From NCBI RefSeq assembly GCF_018383905.1, contig NZ_JAGYWA010000006.1:1-64000 (forward strand): a stretch of DNA of 64,000 nucleotides, in the 5' to 3' direction. Each line of letters starts with the position of its first letter. The stretch's first letter is position 1. Both the position numbers and the translations under genes were made by a program. The notes beneath the pieces are model-generated. The model was given only the letters and a program-made list of their open reading frames with translations. It searched no databases and was not told the origin of the DNA. Source of the DNA: Flavobacterium branchiicola (GTDB taxonomy: Bacteria; Bacteroidota; Bacteroidia; Flavobacteriales; Flavobacteriaceae). Positions 44,454-52,879 of this stretch are shown here, piece by piece.

Positions 44454-44646
44454 CCCAAGGTTGAAACCTTGGGCTATGTTTGAAATTTAGTATCTTAAAA
44501 ATTGAATTTGATTTCAATGTTTTTGAATTGCCTCCAGCTTTAGCTGGAGGTTAAAGAGAAACTCTAATCAGGGTTTTAGCCGAATGATAAAGTTTGGCTA
44601 AAGCCCACAACATTTATTCCATTTCTCCTCCAGCTAAAGCTGGAGG
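44454..44646. repeat. REP-like cluster, copy B
   Basis: Hairpins CCCAAGGTT / AACCTTGGG (44454-44473), CCTCCAGCT / AGCTGGAGG (44531-44550), GGGTTTTAGCC with GGCTAAAGCCC (44571-44604), and CCTCCAGCT / AGCTGGAGG (44627-44646). The same three hairpin motif types occur at 20376-20503. Confidence 0.7.
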
Positions 44647-44650
44647 CAAT

Positions 44651-45109
44651 TCATCCTTTATTTTTTTCTGAAATCTCTTTCAAAACGTTATTCCTTTCTA
44701 CAAGAAAATTTATCAAATGCTTTTTCAAAAATAAAACATCAAATAACTTTCCGAAAATTCCAAACGGAGTTTCATATTGCAATTTATCTTTCATAATTGT
44801 AATTCCGTTTTCTTCTTCAAAAATATGTTCATGTTTGAACGATTTGAATTTGCCTTTTTCCATTTCATCCACAAAATAGTCGTAAAGATTCATTTCGGTG
44901 ATTCGACTTTTGTGTGTGAGATAAAATCCGAAATGTTTGCCGCGCCAGGTTACCGTTTCATTTAAATTAATTAAGCCCGAAGTTATTCCGGCAATTGCCT
45001 TTTCATTTGATGGACTTGCCGATTGTTGGTGAATATCAATATTTCTTGAGGCATCAAAAACAATTTGTTTTGGTGCTTTTATTTTGGTGGTTAAGTTTAT
45101 TGTTGTCAT
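44651..45109 (-). CDS. SRPBCC (START-like) domain protein
   Basis: The 152-residue protein has the polyketide-cyclase/SRPBCC pattern: TKIKAPKQIVFDASRNIDIHQ at the start, ITSGLINLNETVTWRGKHFG, and a final long amphipathic helix (KKHLINFLVERNNVLKEI). This ligand-binding fold carries lipids or aromatic molecules. It lies last in the GbsR-linked minus-strand gene group; the neighbouring SDR at 45157 is in the TIGR01777 family, which is often paired with this type. Ligand unknown. Confidence 0.8.
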   Translation of the reverse strand: MTTINLTTKIKAPKQIVFDASRNIDIHQQSASPSNEKAIAGITSGLINLNETVTWRGKHFGFYLTHKSRITEMNLYDYFVDEMEKGKFKSFKHEHIFEEENGITIMKDKLQYETPFGIFGKLFDVLFLKKHLINFLVERNNVLKEISEKNKG

Positions 45110-45122
45110 TTAGATGAGTTTT

Positions 45123-45155
45123 AACTTTGTCAAAGTTTCAAACTTTGACAAAGTT
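45123..45155. repeat. Inverted repeat with terminator-like shape
   Basis: AACTTTGTCAAAGTTT (45123-45138) paired with AAACTTTGACAAAGTT (45140-45155), between the SDR stop and the SRPBCC start, so it may attenuate the SRPBCC gene. Each arm is itself nearly palindromic. Confidence 0.55.
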
Positions 45156-45156
45156 T

Positions 45157-46065
45157 TTAGTGAGTTAGATTCTTAAAAGCCTCATCAATATTTCCAAATT
45201 TAAATCGAAACCCATTCTCCAAAAGTCGTTTCGGAATCACATTTCTACTTTTCAAAATCAATTCTGTTTCTGTTCGAATGAGAAAAGAACCAATTTCCAA
45301 AAGAAAAGTATTTAACGGAATTCCAAATGGGGAACCAATTGCTTTTCTAAGTTTTTCCATGAAATCTGCATTTCTGATTGGTTGAGGAGAAACAACATTT
45401 ACAACGCCAGTCATTTCTTTTTGAATTGTAAAATCAACTGCATTTGCAAAATCTTCTTCATGAATCCAGCTTACAAACTGATCGCCGCTTCCTTGTTTTC
45501 CTCCAAAACCAATTTTAGTCAGCGTTTTTAACGGAATAAAAGCGCCGCCATTTTTCCCTAAAACTATAGAAGTTCGCAGAGCCGTTTTTAAAGTTCCTGG
45601 AGTTTCGGTTTTAAAGAAAGCTTTCTCCCAAGACAAAGCCACATTTATAGAAAAGTCATTTCCAATTTCGCCGTCAACTTCATCCATTTGTTTGTCTAAT
45701 GAAAAACGATAAATAGTTGCTGTTGATGAATTGAGCCAATGTTTCGGTGGATTCACACACTTTAAAACTGCTTTATTCAGAATTTTGGTACTGTCAATTC
45801 TAGACCACAAAATTTCTTTTTTGTTTTCTTTCGTGTATCGACAATCAACAGATTTTCCAACTAGATTAATTAAAACTGTTGCGTTTTCTAATTCCTTTTC
45901 CCAACCCGAAAATGTTTTGGCGTTCCAGTTTACATAATTAATTCCGTCAATAGTTTTTGATTTTCCTCGAGTCAGAATTACAATCTCGTCAAATTTATTT
46001 TTGAAATGATTTACTAAAACTTGTCCTAGAAAACCAGTTCCCGCTGCTATAATTAGTTTCGTCAT
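45157..46065 (-). CDS. TIGR01777-type SDR-family oxidoreductase
   Basis: The 302-residue protein has a Rossmann start (LIIAAGTGFLGQVLVNHFK), then VNWNAKTFSGWEKELENATVLINLVGKSVDCRYT, typical of the TIGR01777 group (the SulA-like epimerase homologues), and lacks the classical Tyr-Lys pair of SDR enzymes. Function in bacteria is not settled. The upstream hairpin at 46081 may separate it from the two small membrane-protein genes. Confidence 0.85.
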   Translation of the reverse strand: MTKLIIAAGTGFLGQVLVNHFKNKFDEIVILTRGKSKTIDGINYVNWNAKTFSGWEKELENATVLINLVGKSVDCRYTKENKKEILWSRIDSTKILNKAVLKCVNPPKHWLNSSTATIYRFSLDKQMDEVDGEIGNDFSINVALSWEKAFFKTETPGTLKTALRTSIVLGKNGGAFIPLKTLTKIGFGGKQGSGDQFVSWIHEEDFANAVDFTIQKEMTGVVNVVSPQPIRNADFMEKLRKAIGSPFGIPLNTFLLEIGSFLIRTETELILKSRNVIPKRLLENGFRFKFGNIDEAFKNLTH

Positions 46066-46080
46066 TTGTATTCGGTATTA

Positions 46081-46111
46081 AACCCGACAGTTTTTTAAAA
46101 CCTGTCGGGTT
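46081..46111. terminator. Hairpin within the GbsR-linked gene group
   Basis: Arms AACCCGACAG / CTGTCGGGTT with an 11-nt loop and T tract on either strand. It could end the membrane-protein transcript before the SDR. Confidence 0.65.
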
Positions 46112-46123
46112 TCGTTATAAATA

Positions 46124-46510
46124 TTAAGCTTTAAAAACCAATCTTTCTTCCTGTTGTGCTTCTTTAGCTTTTCTTTTTCCTCTAAAAAAGAAATACAAAT
46201 TAAAGAATAACATGATACCAAGATAAATAGAAAACCCTCCAATTTTATAGCTTAGATTTTCGATTAATTCCTGATAACTATCTCTGCTTAATTGTAATTC
46301 CAGAATCATTAGAGCAAAGCCAATATTTAAAAGATAGAACCCAGTTTCAAAAAGTTTATTTGTTGCCTGGGCAATATCTTCTCTTCCTTTAAAAATATCG
46401 AGCATAAATATTTTGCCATTTTTAAAAAGTGTTTTAGAAACGTAATAAGTTAAAAATAATGCAACAGGTAAATAGATTCCGTAACCAATTAAGATTTTTG
46501 TAGTTTCCAT
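46124..46510 (-). CDS. Small membrane protein, paralogue of the gene at 46529
   Basis: A 128-residue protein with three or four hydrophobic segments. The pattern GYGIYLPVALFLTYYVSK...KNGKIFMLDIFKGREDIAQATNKLFETGFYLLNIGFALMIL matches the 115-residue neighbour (GYLIYLSITIFIILRVGK...KNGNIYVSELIPNHKAICHKINQVLLMAYYLLNIGYCAMTL), so the two probably arose by duplication. The function is not recognised. Confidence 0.6.
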   Translation of the reverse strand: METTKILIGYGIYLPVALFLTYYVSKTLFKNGKIFMLDIFKGREDIAQATNKLFETGFYLLNIGFALMILELQLSRDSYQELIENLSYKIGGFSIYLGIMLFFNLYFFFRGKRKAKEAQQEERLVFKA

Positions 46511-46528
46511 GATATTTAATTTTAGTTG

Positions 46529-46876
46529 TTATTTGATTAATTTTTGAATGTATTTAGTGATAATTATAATGTTGAGATAATGAAGCGCAGATATGATAAA
46601 AATAATGACAGCAGTCTTTATGCTAATAGTTTCAATTAATTGAGCTGATGAAGTTATTTTCTGCCAGGAAATTAAAGTCATGGCGCAATACCCTATATTT
46701 AAGAGATAATAAGCCATTAACAAAACCTGATTTATTTTGTGGCAAATAGCTTTATGATTTGGAATCAATTCTGAAACATAGATATTTCCATTTTTATAAC
46801 AGATTTTGCCAACTCTTAGAATAATGAAGATTGTAATGCTGAGGTAGATTAAATACCCAATAATATTCAGATTCAT
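46529..46876 (-). CDS. Small membrane protein, paralogue of the gene at 46124
   Basis: A 115-residue membrane protein with the same layout as the next gene: an N-terminal hydrophobic segment, a KNGNIYV loop, and a YYLLNIGY segment, ending KYIQKLIK. It lies 20 nt before the DUF2071 stop in the same operon. No family function is known to me. Confidence 0.6.
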   Translation of the reverse strand: MNLNIIGYLIYLSITIFIILRVGKICYKNGNIYVSELIPNHKAICHKINQVLLMAYYLLNIGYCAMTLISWQKITSSAQLIETISIKTAVIIFIISALHYLNIIIITKYIQKLIK

Positions 46877-46896
46877 AATTTCTTGGTTTATAAGAT

Positions 46897-47634
46897 TTAA
46901 TGCATTTCTTTCAGAACAGAATTAGTCTGAAGTTTTCTTTTATTCTTAACTGTAATTTTAGATCCTTTTGCTAAGAATACAGAAGCAGGATTTTGGTTTT
47001 GTAGAAATTTAAAATCATTTCCGTAGGTTTTTCCAAAGTCAATATCAATTCGATGATTTAAAACCTCAAATTGTTCCCATCTCGGATGGGTAACTTCATA
47101 TTCAAAAGTCGTTTCTTCGTTGATTTTTGTATATCCAAAATAATGTTCCGTAATAAATTCTGGCTCAGAATTGACTTCAATTTCGCTTAAAACTTTTTTA
47201 GTTGCGATTTCAATTGTATTCCATTTTTTATCCTTTTTCCAATGATAAATAAAAGTATTGGTTTCTTTATTTTCAATGATTTCATGTCTCATCTTTTGGG
47301 TTTCATAATGTTCCTGATACAAAGTATTGGCAATAAAAGTGATTGCTTTTTTAGGAACAATTTCTTTAATGAAAACAACTCCACGTTTCCATTCTCCATT
47401 CTCGAATCGTTTGACATAAAATCTCAAATTCACTTCTTCAAAATTGATATGAAACGGAATTTTCAATCCCAAAACTTTGGTATTTTTAAATATAAAACCG
47501 ACAAGGCTCACATAACATTTTTTATTCCAAACATCAATCTCAGTTCCAGCTGGAGCATATTTTTCTAAAACCTCACGGTCAACTTCATAATTGAATAAGG
47601 CTAAATTTTTCCATTCTGCTTTTAAGAAATTCAT
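46897..47634 (-). CDS. DUF2071-family protein (YqjF-like)
   Basis: The 245-residue cytoplasmic protein opens FLKAEWKNLALFNYEVDREVLEKYAPAGTEIDVW and continues NKKCYVSLVGFIFKNTKVLGL, the DUF2071 signature. It folds as an acetoacetate-decarboxylase-like barrel in known structures; activity unknown. It overlaps the upstream membrane gene by 4 nt (47631-47634), so it is translated with it, and is followed by the two paralogous small membrane genes. Confidence 0.85.
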   Translation of the reverse strand: MNFLKAEWKNLALFNYEVDREVLEKYAPAGTEIDVWNKKCYVSLVGFIFKNTKVLGLKIPFHINFEEVNLRFYVKRFENGEWKRGVVFIKEIVPKKAITFIANTLYQEHYETQKMRHEIIENKETNTFIYHWKKDKKWNTIEIATKKVLSEIEVNSEPEFITEHYFGYTKINEETTFEYEVTHPRWEQFEVLNHRIDIDFGKTYGNDFKFLQNQNPASVFLAKGSKITVKNKRKLQTNSVLKEMH

Positions 47635-47966
47635 TTGTGTGCTTTTTTATAGATTAATATTGAAATATAAAAGGCTAGTATTGCCGGTATTCCCGTTAAA
47701 AAATAAATTTTAAGATCATGAGATGAAATTGGGTTAATACAAATTATAACAAAATATAAGACTACTCCGACGATGTAAGTTTGAAGATGTTTGTTTTTAG
47801 GTTCGTCAGATAACATACATCCTCCAATAGTCACTTGAAATAATCCTGTTAGTATGCTGAATAATAATCCAAATACAGTAAAATCAATGATTTCTAAGAA
47901 AGCTAGCAGAAAAATTAATGCTGGTATACCAACAAAGAAATAATTTAAGTAATTAATGTTTTTCAT
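47631..47966 (-). CDS. Membrane protein of unknown function
   Basis: A 111-residue protein with four likely hydrophobic helices (FFVGIPALIFLLAFLEII, VFGLLFSILTGLFQVTIGGCML, TYIVGVVLYFVIICI, IYFLTGIPAILAFYISILIY). No family recognised. It begins the operon whose leader holds the dyad at 47983-48008, directly behind the GbsR gene. Confidence 0.6.
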   Translation of the reverse strand: MKNINYLNYFFVGIPALIFLLAFLEIIDFTVFGLLFSILTGLFQVTIGGCMLSDEPKNKHLQTYIVGVVLYFVIICINPISSHDLKIYFLTGIPAILAFYISILIYKKAHK

Positions 47967-47982
47967 AGTTATTGTTTATTTT

Positions 47983-48008
47983 AAACTTTCAGAAATAATT
48001 GAAAGTTT
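47983..48008. promoter_or_regulatory. Candidate GbsR operator, site 1
   Basis: AAACTTTCA (47983-47991), 8 nt, TGAAAGTTT (48000-48008): a perfect dyad between the regulator stop and the start of the operon at 47966. The same half-sites with the same 8-nt spacing lie at 48551-48573 before the regulator gene. Confidence 0.6.
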
Positions 48009-48021
48009 TAATTAAATTTTT

Positions 48022-48525
48022 TTATTTCATTATTTTTATAATTAGTTTTCCAAGCCAGTTATCATTAAACTCAGTCATTTTATCCAGCATATTATCTGCT
48101 TTTAAAACAAAGTCGTACAATTTTGTGGTCTGATCTACAAAGTGTTTTTCTTCTGCAGAATCTTTTGCTTCAATTGTCGAAACTTCTTTTAAGATTTTAA
48201 GAGCAGGTTTGATTTCTCTTTTACTTCTTTCTCTTGAAATTTTTACAGCCAATTCGTCTAAATCTTTTTCGGCAGTAAAGAATTCTCTTCTTTCACCAGC
48301 TTTAAATTCTTTGTAAACAATTCCCCAATCCATAAGAGCTCTAAGATTCATACTGGCATTTCCGCGGGAAATTTGTAATTCTTCCATAATGTCTTCCATA
48401 GAAACAGCTTCGTTAGAGACCATTAATAATGCATGAATCTGTGCCATGGTTTTATTAATTCCCCATTGAGAACCTAATGCTCCCCATGTCTGAACGAATT
48501 TATTTTTTGCTTCTTTGAATTCCAT
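48022..48525 (-). CDS. GbsR/MarR-family transcriptional regulator
   Basis: A 167-residue protein with a winged helix (INKTMAQIHALLMVSNEAVSMEDIMEELQISRGNASMNLRALMDWGIVYKEFKAGERREFF, residues ~25-85) typical of the GbsR branch, and a C-terminal helical part. It heads a minus-strand group with the membrane protein, DUF2071, two small membrane proteins, SDR and SRPBCC. Two equal operators (site 1 and site 2) flank it, which fits autoregulation and control of this operon. Ligand unknown. Confidence 0.9.
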   Translation of the reverse strand: MEFKEAKNKFVQTWGALGSQWGINKTMAQIHALLMVSNEAVSMEDIMEELQISRGNASMNLRALMDWGIVYKEFKAGERREFFTAEKDLDELAVKISRERSKREIKPALKILKEVSTIEAKDSAEEKHFVDQTTKLYDFVLKADNMLDKMTEFNDNWLGKLIIKIMK

Positions 48526-48550
48526 AGTTCAAATGTAAACAAAAGTTTTT

Positions 48551-48573
48551 AAACTTTCAAAAATATTTGAAAG
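48551..48573. promoter_or_regulatory. Candidate GbsR operator, site 2
   Basis: AAACTTTCA (48551-48559), 8 nt, TGAAAG (48568-48573), with CTTTCAAA / TTTGAAAG symmetry. It lies 26 nt upstream of the regulator start and could also influence the divergent antiporter gene. Confidence 0.6.
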
Positions 48574-48618
48574 ATATTTAACGAATAATAAAGTTATGTT
48601 AATTCAACTCTTGAAGTT

Positions 48619-48647
48619 TTGATTAACTAATGATACAGTTATTTTTG
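48619..48647 (+). promoter_or_regulatory. Promoter of the antiporter gene
   Basis: TTG (48619-48621), 18 nt, then TATTTTTG (48640-48647), a full consensus match. The leader to ATG 48662 would be short (~9 nt). Confidence 0.65.
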
Positions 48648-48661
48648 TAAAAATCACTTTT

Positions 48662-49924
48662 ATGGAATTATACTACACTTTTTCAGTACTTATTGTACTG
48701 GCTTCTTTCTTCGCCTATTTAAACCTAAGATTTTTAAAACTTCCGGGAACTATTGGAATCATGATTATTGCCATGTTGGTTTCTGTCGGAATTCGTCTTT
48801 TAGGAGATTCTTATTTTCCATCTACAACAAGACATTTTTTTGATTTGATAAAGGAATTTGATTTCAATGAAATCTTAATGGGAGCAATGCTTAACTTTCT
48901 TCTGTTTGCTGGGGCTTTGCACGTAAATATGTCTGATCTGAAAGAGCAAAAAGTTCCTATAATGATGTATTCTACAGTAAGTGTTGTACTATCAGCTTTA
49001 ATTATTTCGGTGTTGCTTTATAATATTGCACCACTTTTAGGAATAAAAATCCCTTATATATTTTGTTTGGTTTTCGGAACCTTAATTTCTCCAACAGATC
49101 CAATTGTGGTTTTGGGGGTTTTAAAGCAAGCAAAAGTTCCTAAACGTATAGAAACTAAAATCGTGGGTGAATCGTTGTTTAATGATGGAGTAGCGGTAGT
49201 AATGTTTGCTGTTGTATTAAGAATGGCAACCGATCCGACATTTGATGTGAGTTTTGGTTCTATTGCATGGTTGTTTGCAAAAGAAGGAATCGGCGGACTT
49301 TTATTAGGTGCCGTTTTTGGATTTACGGCATCAAGAGTTATGAAAAAAATTGATGATTATAAAGTGTCGGTTTTAATTACACTTTCGATTGTAACAGGAG
49401 GTTTTTTGGTCGCTCAGAGTTTACATGTTTCGAGTCCGCTGGCGATGGTTGTTGCCGGATTGATTATTGGAAATTATGGTAAAAAAGTAGCCATGAGCGA
49501 AGTTACTAAAGATTACCTGGAAAAGTTTTGGGAACTTATTGACGAAATCCTGAATGCTGTTTTATTTTTATTTATAGGTTTTGAATTATTATTGTTGCCA
49601 AATTTGGACAAACAATTATTAATAGGCTTTGTAGCAATTTTTATAGTACTTTTTTCAAGATTAACATCTATAGTTTTACCATGGAAATTCTTCGATATCT
49701 TTAAATTTTTCGGAATTAGGTCGGCTTACAATAAAGGCTCTTTAATGGTTTTAGTTTGGGGAGGAATCCGTGGCGGAGTTTCTATTGCATTGGTACTTTC
49801 TATGCCTGAAGGAGAATATAAAAATTTATTACTTGAGGTAACTTATATTGTTGTTTTATTCTCAATTGTAGTTCAGGGATTGACTGTTGGTAAATTGGCT
49901 AAACGAGTTTTGGAGAAAGAATAA
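48662..49924 (+). CDS. Na+/H+ antiporter, CPA1 (NhaP-like) family
   Basis: The 420-residue membrane protein has about twelve helices. The conserved ion-site block GTLISPTDPIVVLGVLKQ and GESLFNDGVAVVMF (with the Asn-Asp pair) mark the CPA1/NhaP type, which exchanges Na+ for H+ and helps in pH and salt balance. No regulatory C-terminal domain is present, because the protein ends just after the last helix. It is divergent from the GbsR gene and could share its operator site 2. Confidence 0.93.
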   Translation: MELYYTFSVLIVLASFFAYLNLRFLKLPGTIGIMIIAMLVSVGIRLLGDSYFPSTTRHFFDLIKEFDFNEILMGAMLNFLLFAGALHVNMSDLKEQKVPIMMYSTVSVVLSALIISVLLYNIAPLLGIKIPYIFCLVFGTLISPTDPIVVLGVLKQAKVPKRIETKIVGESLFNDGVAVVMFAVVLRMATDPTFDVSFGSIAWLFAKEGIGGLLLGAVFGFTASRVMKKIDDYKVSVLITLSIVTGGFLVAQSLHVSSPLAMVVAGLIIGNYGKKVAMSEVTKDYLEKFWELIDEILNAVLFLFIGFELLLLPNLDKQLLIGFVAIFIVLFSRLTSIVLPWKFFDIFKFFGIRSAYNKGSLMVLVWGGIRGGVSIALVLSMPEGEYKNLLLEVTYIVVLFSIVVQGLTVGKLAKRVLEKE

Positions 49925-49978
49925 AGAATATAGAGAGTAGAAAAAAGATTTCTATTCTTTGTCTCTAAGTTATAACTA

Positions 49979-50008
49979 AAAACCCTGCAAGTTCTTTTGC
50001 AGGGTTTT
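49979..50008. terminator. Bidirectional terminator
   Basis: Perfect 12-bp arms AAAACCCTGCAA / TTGCAGGGTTTT with a 6-nt loop, between the convergent antiporter and SanA-like genes. Confidence 0.85.
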
Positions 50009-50013
50009 GTTTT

Positions 50014-50673
50014 TTATCTCTTATCTTCTTTAGAATAATTAGATTCGCCATTAATATTAATTTCTCCACCTAAAAAATGCGGCTCGCGATTTCTTAAAAC
50101 ATCAAAAAAGGATTTGAAAATAGAAAGGCATTCTCTAAAACGAACATAATTATAACCCAAATATTCTCCCTGATTTGCAGAATAACCAACCGATTTTATA
50201 CCTAATTTATTTCCGATGTAAATCGCACGATTTAAATGATATTCCTGCGAAATTAAGGTTGCTCTTTTTGTCTTAAAAATGTGTTTAGCGCGGTACATGG
50301 TCGAATAAGTATCAAAACCGGCATAATCAATAAAAATCTTTGTAGTATCAACACCGTTATTATAGCAGTAATTTTTCATTACTGTTAATTCATCATATTC
50401 GTCACGGCCATTATCTCCCGAAAGTAGAATTTTATTAATGCGTTTTGCTTTCCAAAGTATAATTCCGGCATCAAGACGGTCTTTAAGATATTTGCTTGGC
50501 TGATTTCCGTTGATTCCGGCACCAAAAATAATTCCGACATCATTCTTAGGGAATTTTTTTGCCGAATAATATATTTTAGTTTTGGTTGAAGATTTTACGT
50601 AATAATTGACAGAAACAATGGCAATCAATCCAATGATGAAAAGATAAAGTGCTATTTTAAAGTATTTTTTCAC
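50014..50673 (-). CDS. SanA/ElyC/YdcF-family (DUF218) protein
   Basis: The 219-residue protein has an N-terminal membrane helix (ALYLFIIGLIAIVSVNYYV) and the DUF218 fold: VGIIFGAGINGNQPSKYLKDRLDAGIILWKA, LLSGDNGRDEYDEL, and ATLISQEYHLNRAIYIG. SanA is linked to vancomycin exclusion in enterobacteria; the mechanism is not known. It sits outside the cell's central pathways and has no evident partner. It ends 6 nt from the terminator shared with the antiporter. Confidence 0.88.
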   Translation of the reverse strand: MKKYFKIALYLFIIGLIAIVSVNYYVKSSTKTKIYYSAKKFPKNDVGIIFGAGINGNQPSKYLKDRLDAGIILWKAKRINKILLSGDNGRDEYDELTVMKNYCYNNGVDTTKIFIDYAGFDTYSTMYRAKHIFKTKRATLISQEYHLNRAIYIGNKLGIKSVGYSANQGEYLGYNYVRFRECLSIFKSFFDVLRNREPHFLGGEININGESNYSKEDKR

Positions 50674-50747
50674 GGCTTGTATTTGTAAGATTAAGATTTA
50701 AAAACACGAAGATAACTAAATTTACTTTCAGACAAAATCAAATAAAA

Positions 50748-50773
50748 AAACCGAAGCAATAAAGCCTCGGTTT
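50748..50773 (-). terminator. Terminator of the M3 peptidase gene
   Basis: Arms AAACCGAAGC / GCCTCGGTTT (one wobble), with T tract on the minus strand, 45 nt past the stop. Confidence 0.75.
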
Positions 50774-50817
50774 CTAAAATATCTAATTTTCTAAGAAGTC
50801 TAAAAATCTAAGAAAGT

Positions 50818-52845
50818 CTATAATAATCCCGCTCTTTTCAACAAAGCCTCAGGTTTTGGTTCCTGACCTCTAAAACGTTTGTATAACGTCATTGGGTGTT
50901 CTGTTCCCCCTTTAGAAAGTACATTGTCTTTGAATTTTGAAGCTATTTCTTCGTTGAAAATACCATTTTCATGGAAATATTCAAAAGCATCAGCATCTAG
51001 AACTTCTGCCCATTTGTAGCTGTAATATCCAGAAGAATATCCACCTTGGAAAATATGAGAAAAAGCAGTACTCATAGCATTTTCTTTTACATCTGGATAC
51101 AATTGTGTATTCGCAAATTGCTCTGTTTCGAAAGTTTTAAGATCTGTAATGTTAGTTGGATCTTGCCCGTGCCAAGCCATATCCAACAATCCGAAACTTA
51201 ACTGGCGTAATGTTGCCAAACCTTCTTGGAAACTCGCACTTTCTTTAATTTTCTGAACATACTCAATTGGAATAATTTCTCCCGTTTCGTAATGATTCGC
51301 GAACAAAGCCAAAGCTTCTGGTTCGTAACACCAATTCTCCATAATCTGACTTGGTAATTCTACGAAATCCCAATAAACAGAAGTTCCAGATAAACTTGGG
51401 TAAACCGTATCAGCTAACATTCCGTGCAATCCGTGACCGAATTCGTGGAATAAAGTGGTTACTTCATTAAAAGTCAATAATGAAGGTTTTGTTTCGGTTG
51501 GTTTTGTGAAGTTGCAAACGTTAGAGATATGCGGTCTTTCGTTTACGCCATCTTTTACATATTGCGATTTGAATGAAGTCATCCAGGCACCGTTTCTTTT
51601 TCCTTTTCTTGGGAAGAAATCAGCGTAGAAAATCGAAACTAAATTATTATCAGCATCTTTAACTTCATAAGTTGTAACTTCTTCGTGGTATTTATCAATG
51701 TCAAAAACTTCTGTAAAAGTTAAACCGTACAGTTTTTTCGCCACCGTAAAAGCACCATTTAAAACTTTTTCTAATTGGAAATAAGGTTTTAGTTTTTCGT
51801 CATCTAAATTAAAAAGCTGTTGTTTTAATTTTTCAGAATAATAGGCGCCGTCCCATTTTTCAAGTTGTTCAATTCCGTCTAGTGCTGTAGCGAAAGCGGT
51901 TAATTCAGCAAACTCTTTTTGAGCTGCAGGTTTTGCTTTTGCTAATAAATCATTTAAGAAAGAAAAAACTTTTTCCGGACTTTCTGCCATTCTTTCTTCC
52001 AGAACAAAATGAGCGTGTGTTTTATATCCTAATAAATTCGCTCTTTCAAAACGAAGTTTAGCAATTTTTAGAACATTTTCCTGATTATCGAATTCATTAT
52101 TCTGAAAAGCTTTTGCTCCAAAAGCAATTGCCATTTTTTTGCGCAATTCGCGATTATCGGCATAAGTTAAAAATGGAACATAACTTGGATGGTCTAAAGT
52201 AAAAATCCAGCCTTCTTTTTCTTGGTTTTTTGCTAATAATCTTGCCGCTTCGATTGTTCCTTCTGGTAAGCCTGATAAATCGTTCTCATCAGTTAAATGC
52301 AATTCGAAATTGTTGGTTTCTGCCAAAACATTTTCGCCAAACTGCAAACTCAATTTCGATAATTCTTTGTCGATTTCTCTTAATTGATTTTTCTTTTCTT
52401 CTGGTAAATTCGCTCCGTTTCTAGAGAAACTTTTGTATTTTTTATCTAATAAAGTAGTTTGTTCCGGGTTGAGGTTCAAACTTTCTTTTTGATCATAAAC
52501 CGCTTTTACGCGCGCAAATAATTCAGCATTTAAGCGAATGTCATTTCCGAATTCTGAAAGCCAAGGCGAAACTTCCTGAGCAATTTTCTGCATTTCGTCA
52601 TTTGTTTCAGCTGAATTCAAATTGAAGAAAACACTGGAAAGACGATCTAAAATATCACCCGAATAATCCATTGCCACAATTGTGTTTTCAAAAGTAGGTG
52701 CTTCCGGATTATTTACAATCGCATCAATTTCGGTTTTTGCCAAAGCAATTCCTTCCTGAAAAGCAGGAACGTAATCTTCGGTTTTAATTTGCGAAAAAGG
52801 TGCGGTATTATGTTTGGTGTTAAAATATTGTGTTAATACGCTCAT
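50818..52845 (-). CDS. M3-family oligopeptidase (Dcp-like)
   Basis: The 675-residue metallopeptidase has the zinc site HEFGH in TTLFHEFGHGLHGML and the downstream ligand-Glu region PSQIMENWCYE, in an otherwise all-helical M3 body; length matches Dcp/OpdA. It trims peptides in the cytoplasm. The protein has no signal peptide. It stands alone on its transcript, with the toxin-antitoxin pair upstream on the same strand. Confidence 0.94.
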   Translation of the reverse strand: MSVLTQYFNTKHNTAPFSQIKTEDYVPAFQEGIALAKTEIDAIVNNPEAPTFENTIVAMDYSGDILDRLSSVFFNLNSAETNDEMQKIAQEVSPWLSEFGNDIRLNAELFARVKAVYDQKESLNLNPEQTTLLDKKYKSFSRNGANLPEEKKNQLREIDKELSKLSLQFGENVLAETNNFELHLTDENDLSGLPEGTIEAARLLAKNQEKEGWIFTLDHPSYVPFLTYADNRELRKKMAIAFGAKAFQNNEFDNQENVLKIAKLRFERANLLGYKTHAHFVLEERMAESPEKVFSFLNDLLAKAKPAAQKEFAELTAFATALDGIEQLEKWDGAYYSEKLKQQLFNLDDEKLKPYFQLEKVLNGAFTVAKKLYGLTFTEVFDIDKYHEEVTTYEVKDADNNLVSIFYADFFPRKGKRNGAWMTSFKSQYVKDGVNERPHISNVCNFTKPTETKPSLLTFNEVTTLFHEFGHGLHGMLADTVYPSLSGTSVYWDFVELPSQIMENWCYEPEALALFANHYETGEIIPIEYVQKIKESASFQEGLATLRQLSFGLLDMAWHGQDPTNITDLKTFETEQFANTQLYPDVKENAMSTAFSHIFQGGYSSGYYSYKWAEVLDADAFEYFHENGIFNEEIASKFKDNVLSKGGTEHPMTLYKRFRGQEPKPEALLKRAGLL

Positions 52846-52879
52846 TTTAAAATATAATGTTTAAAAATATAGACTATAA

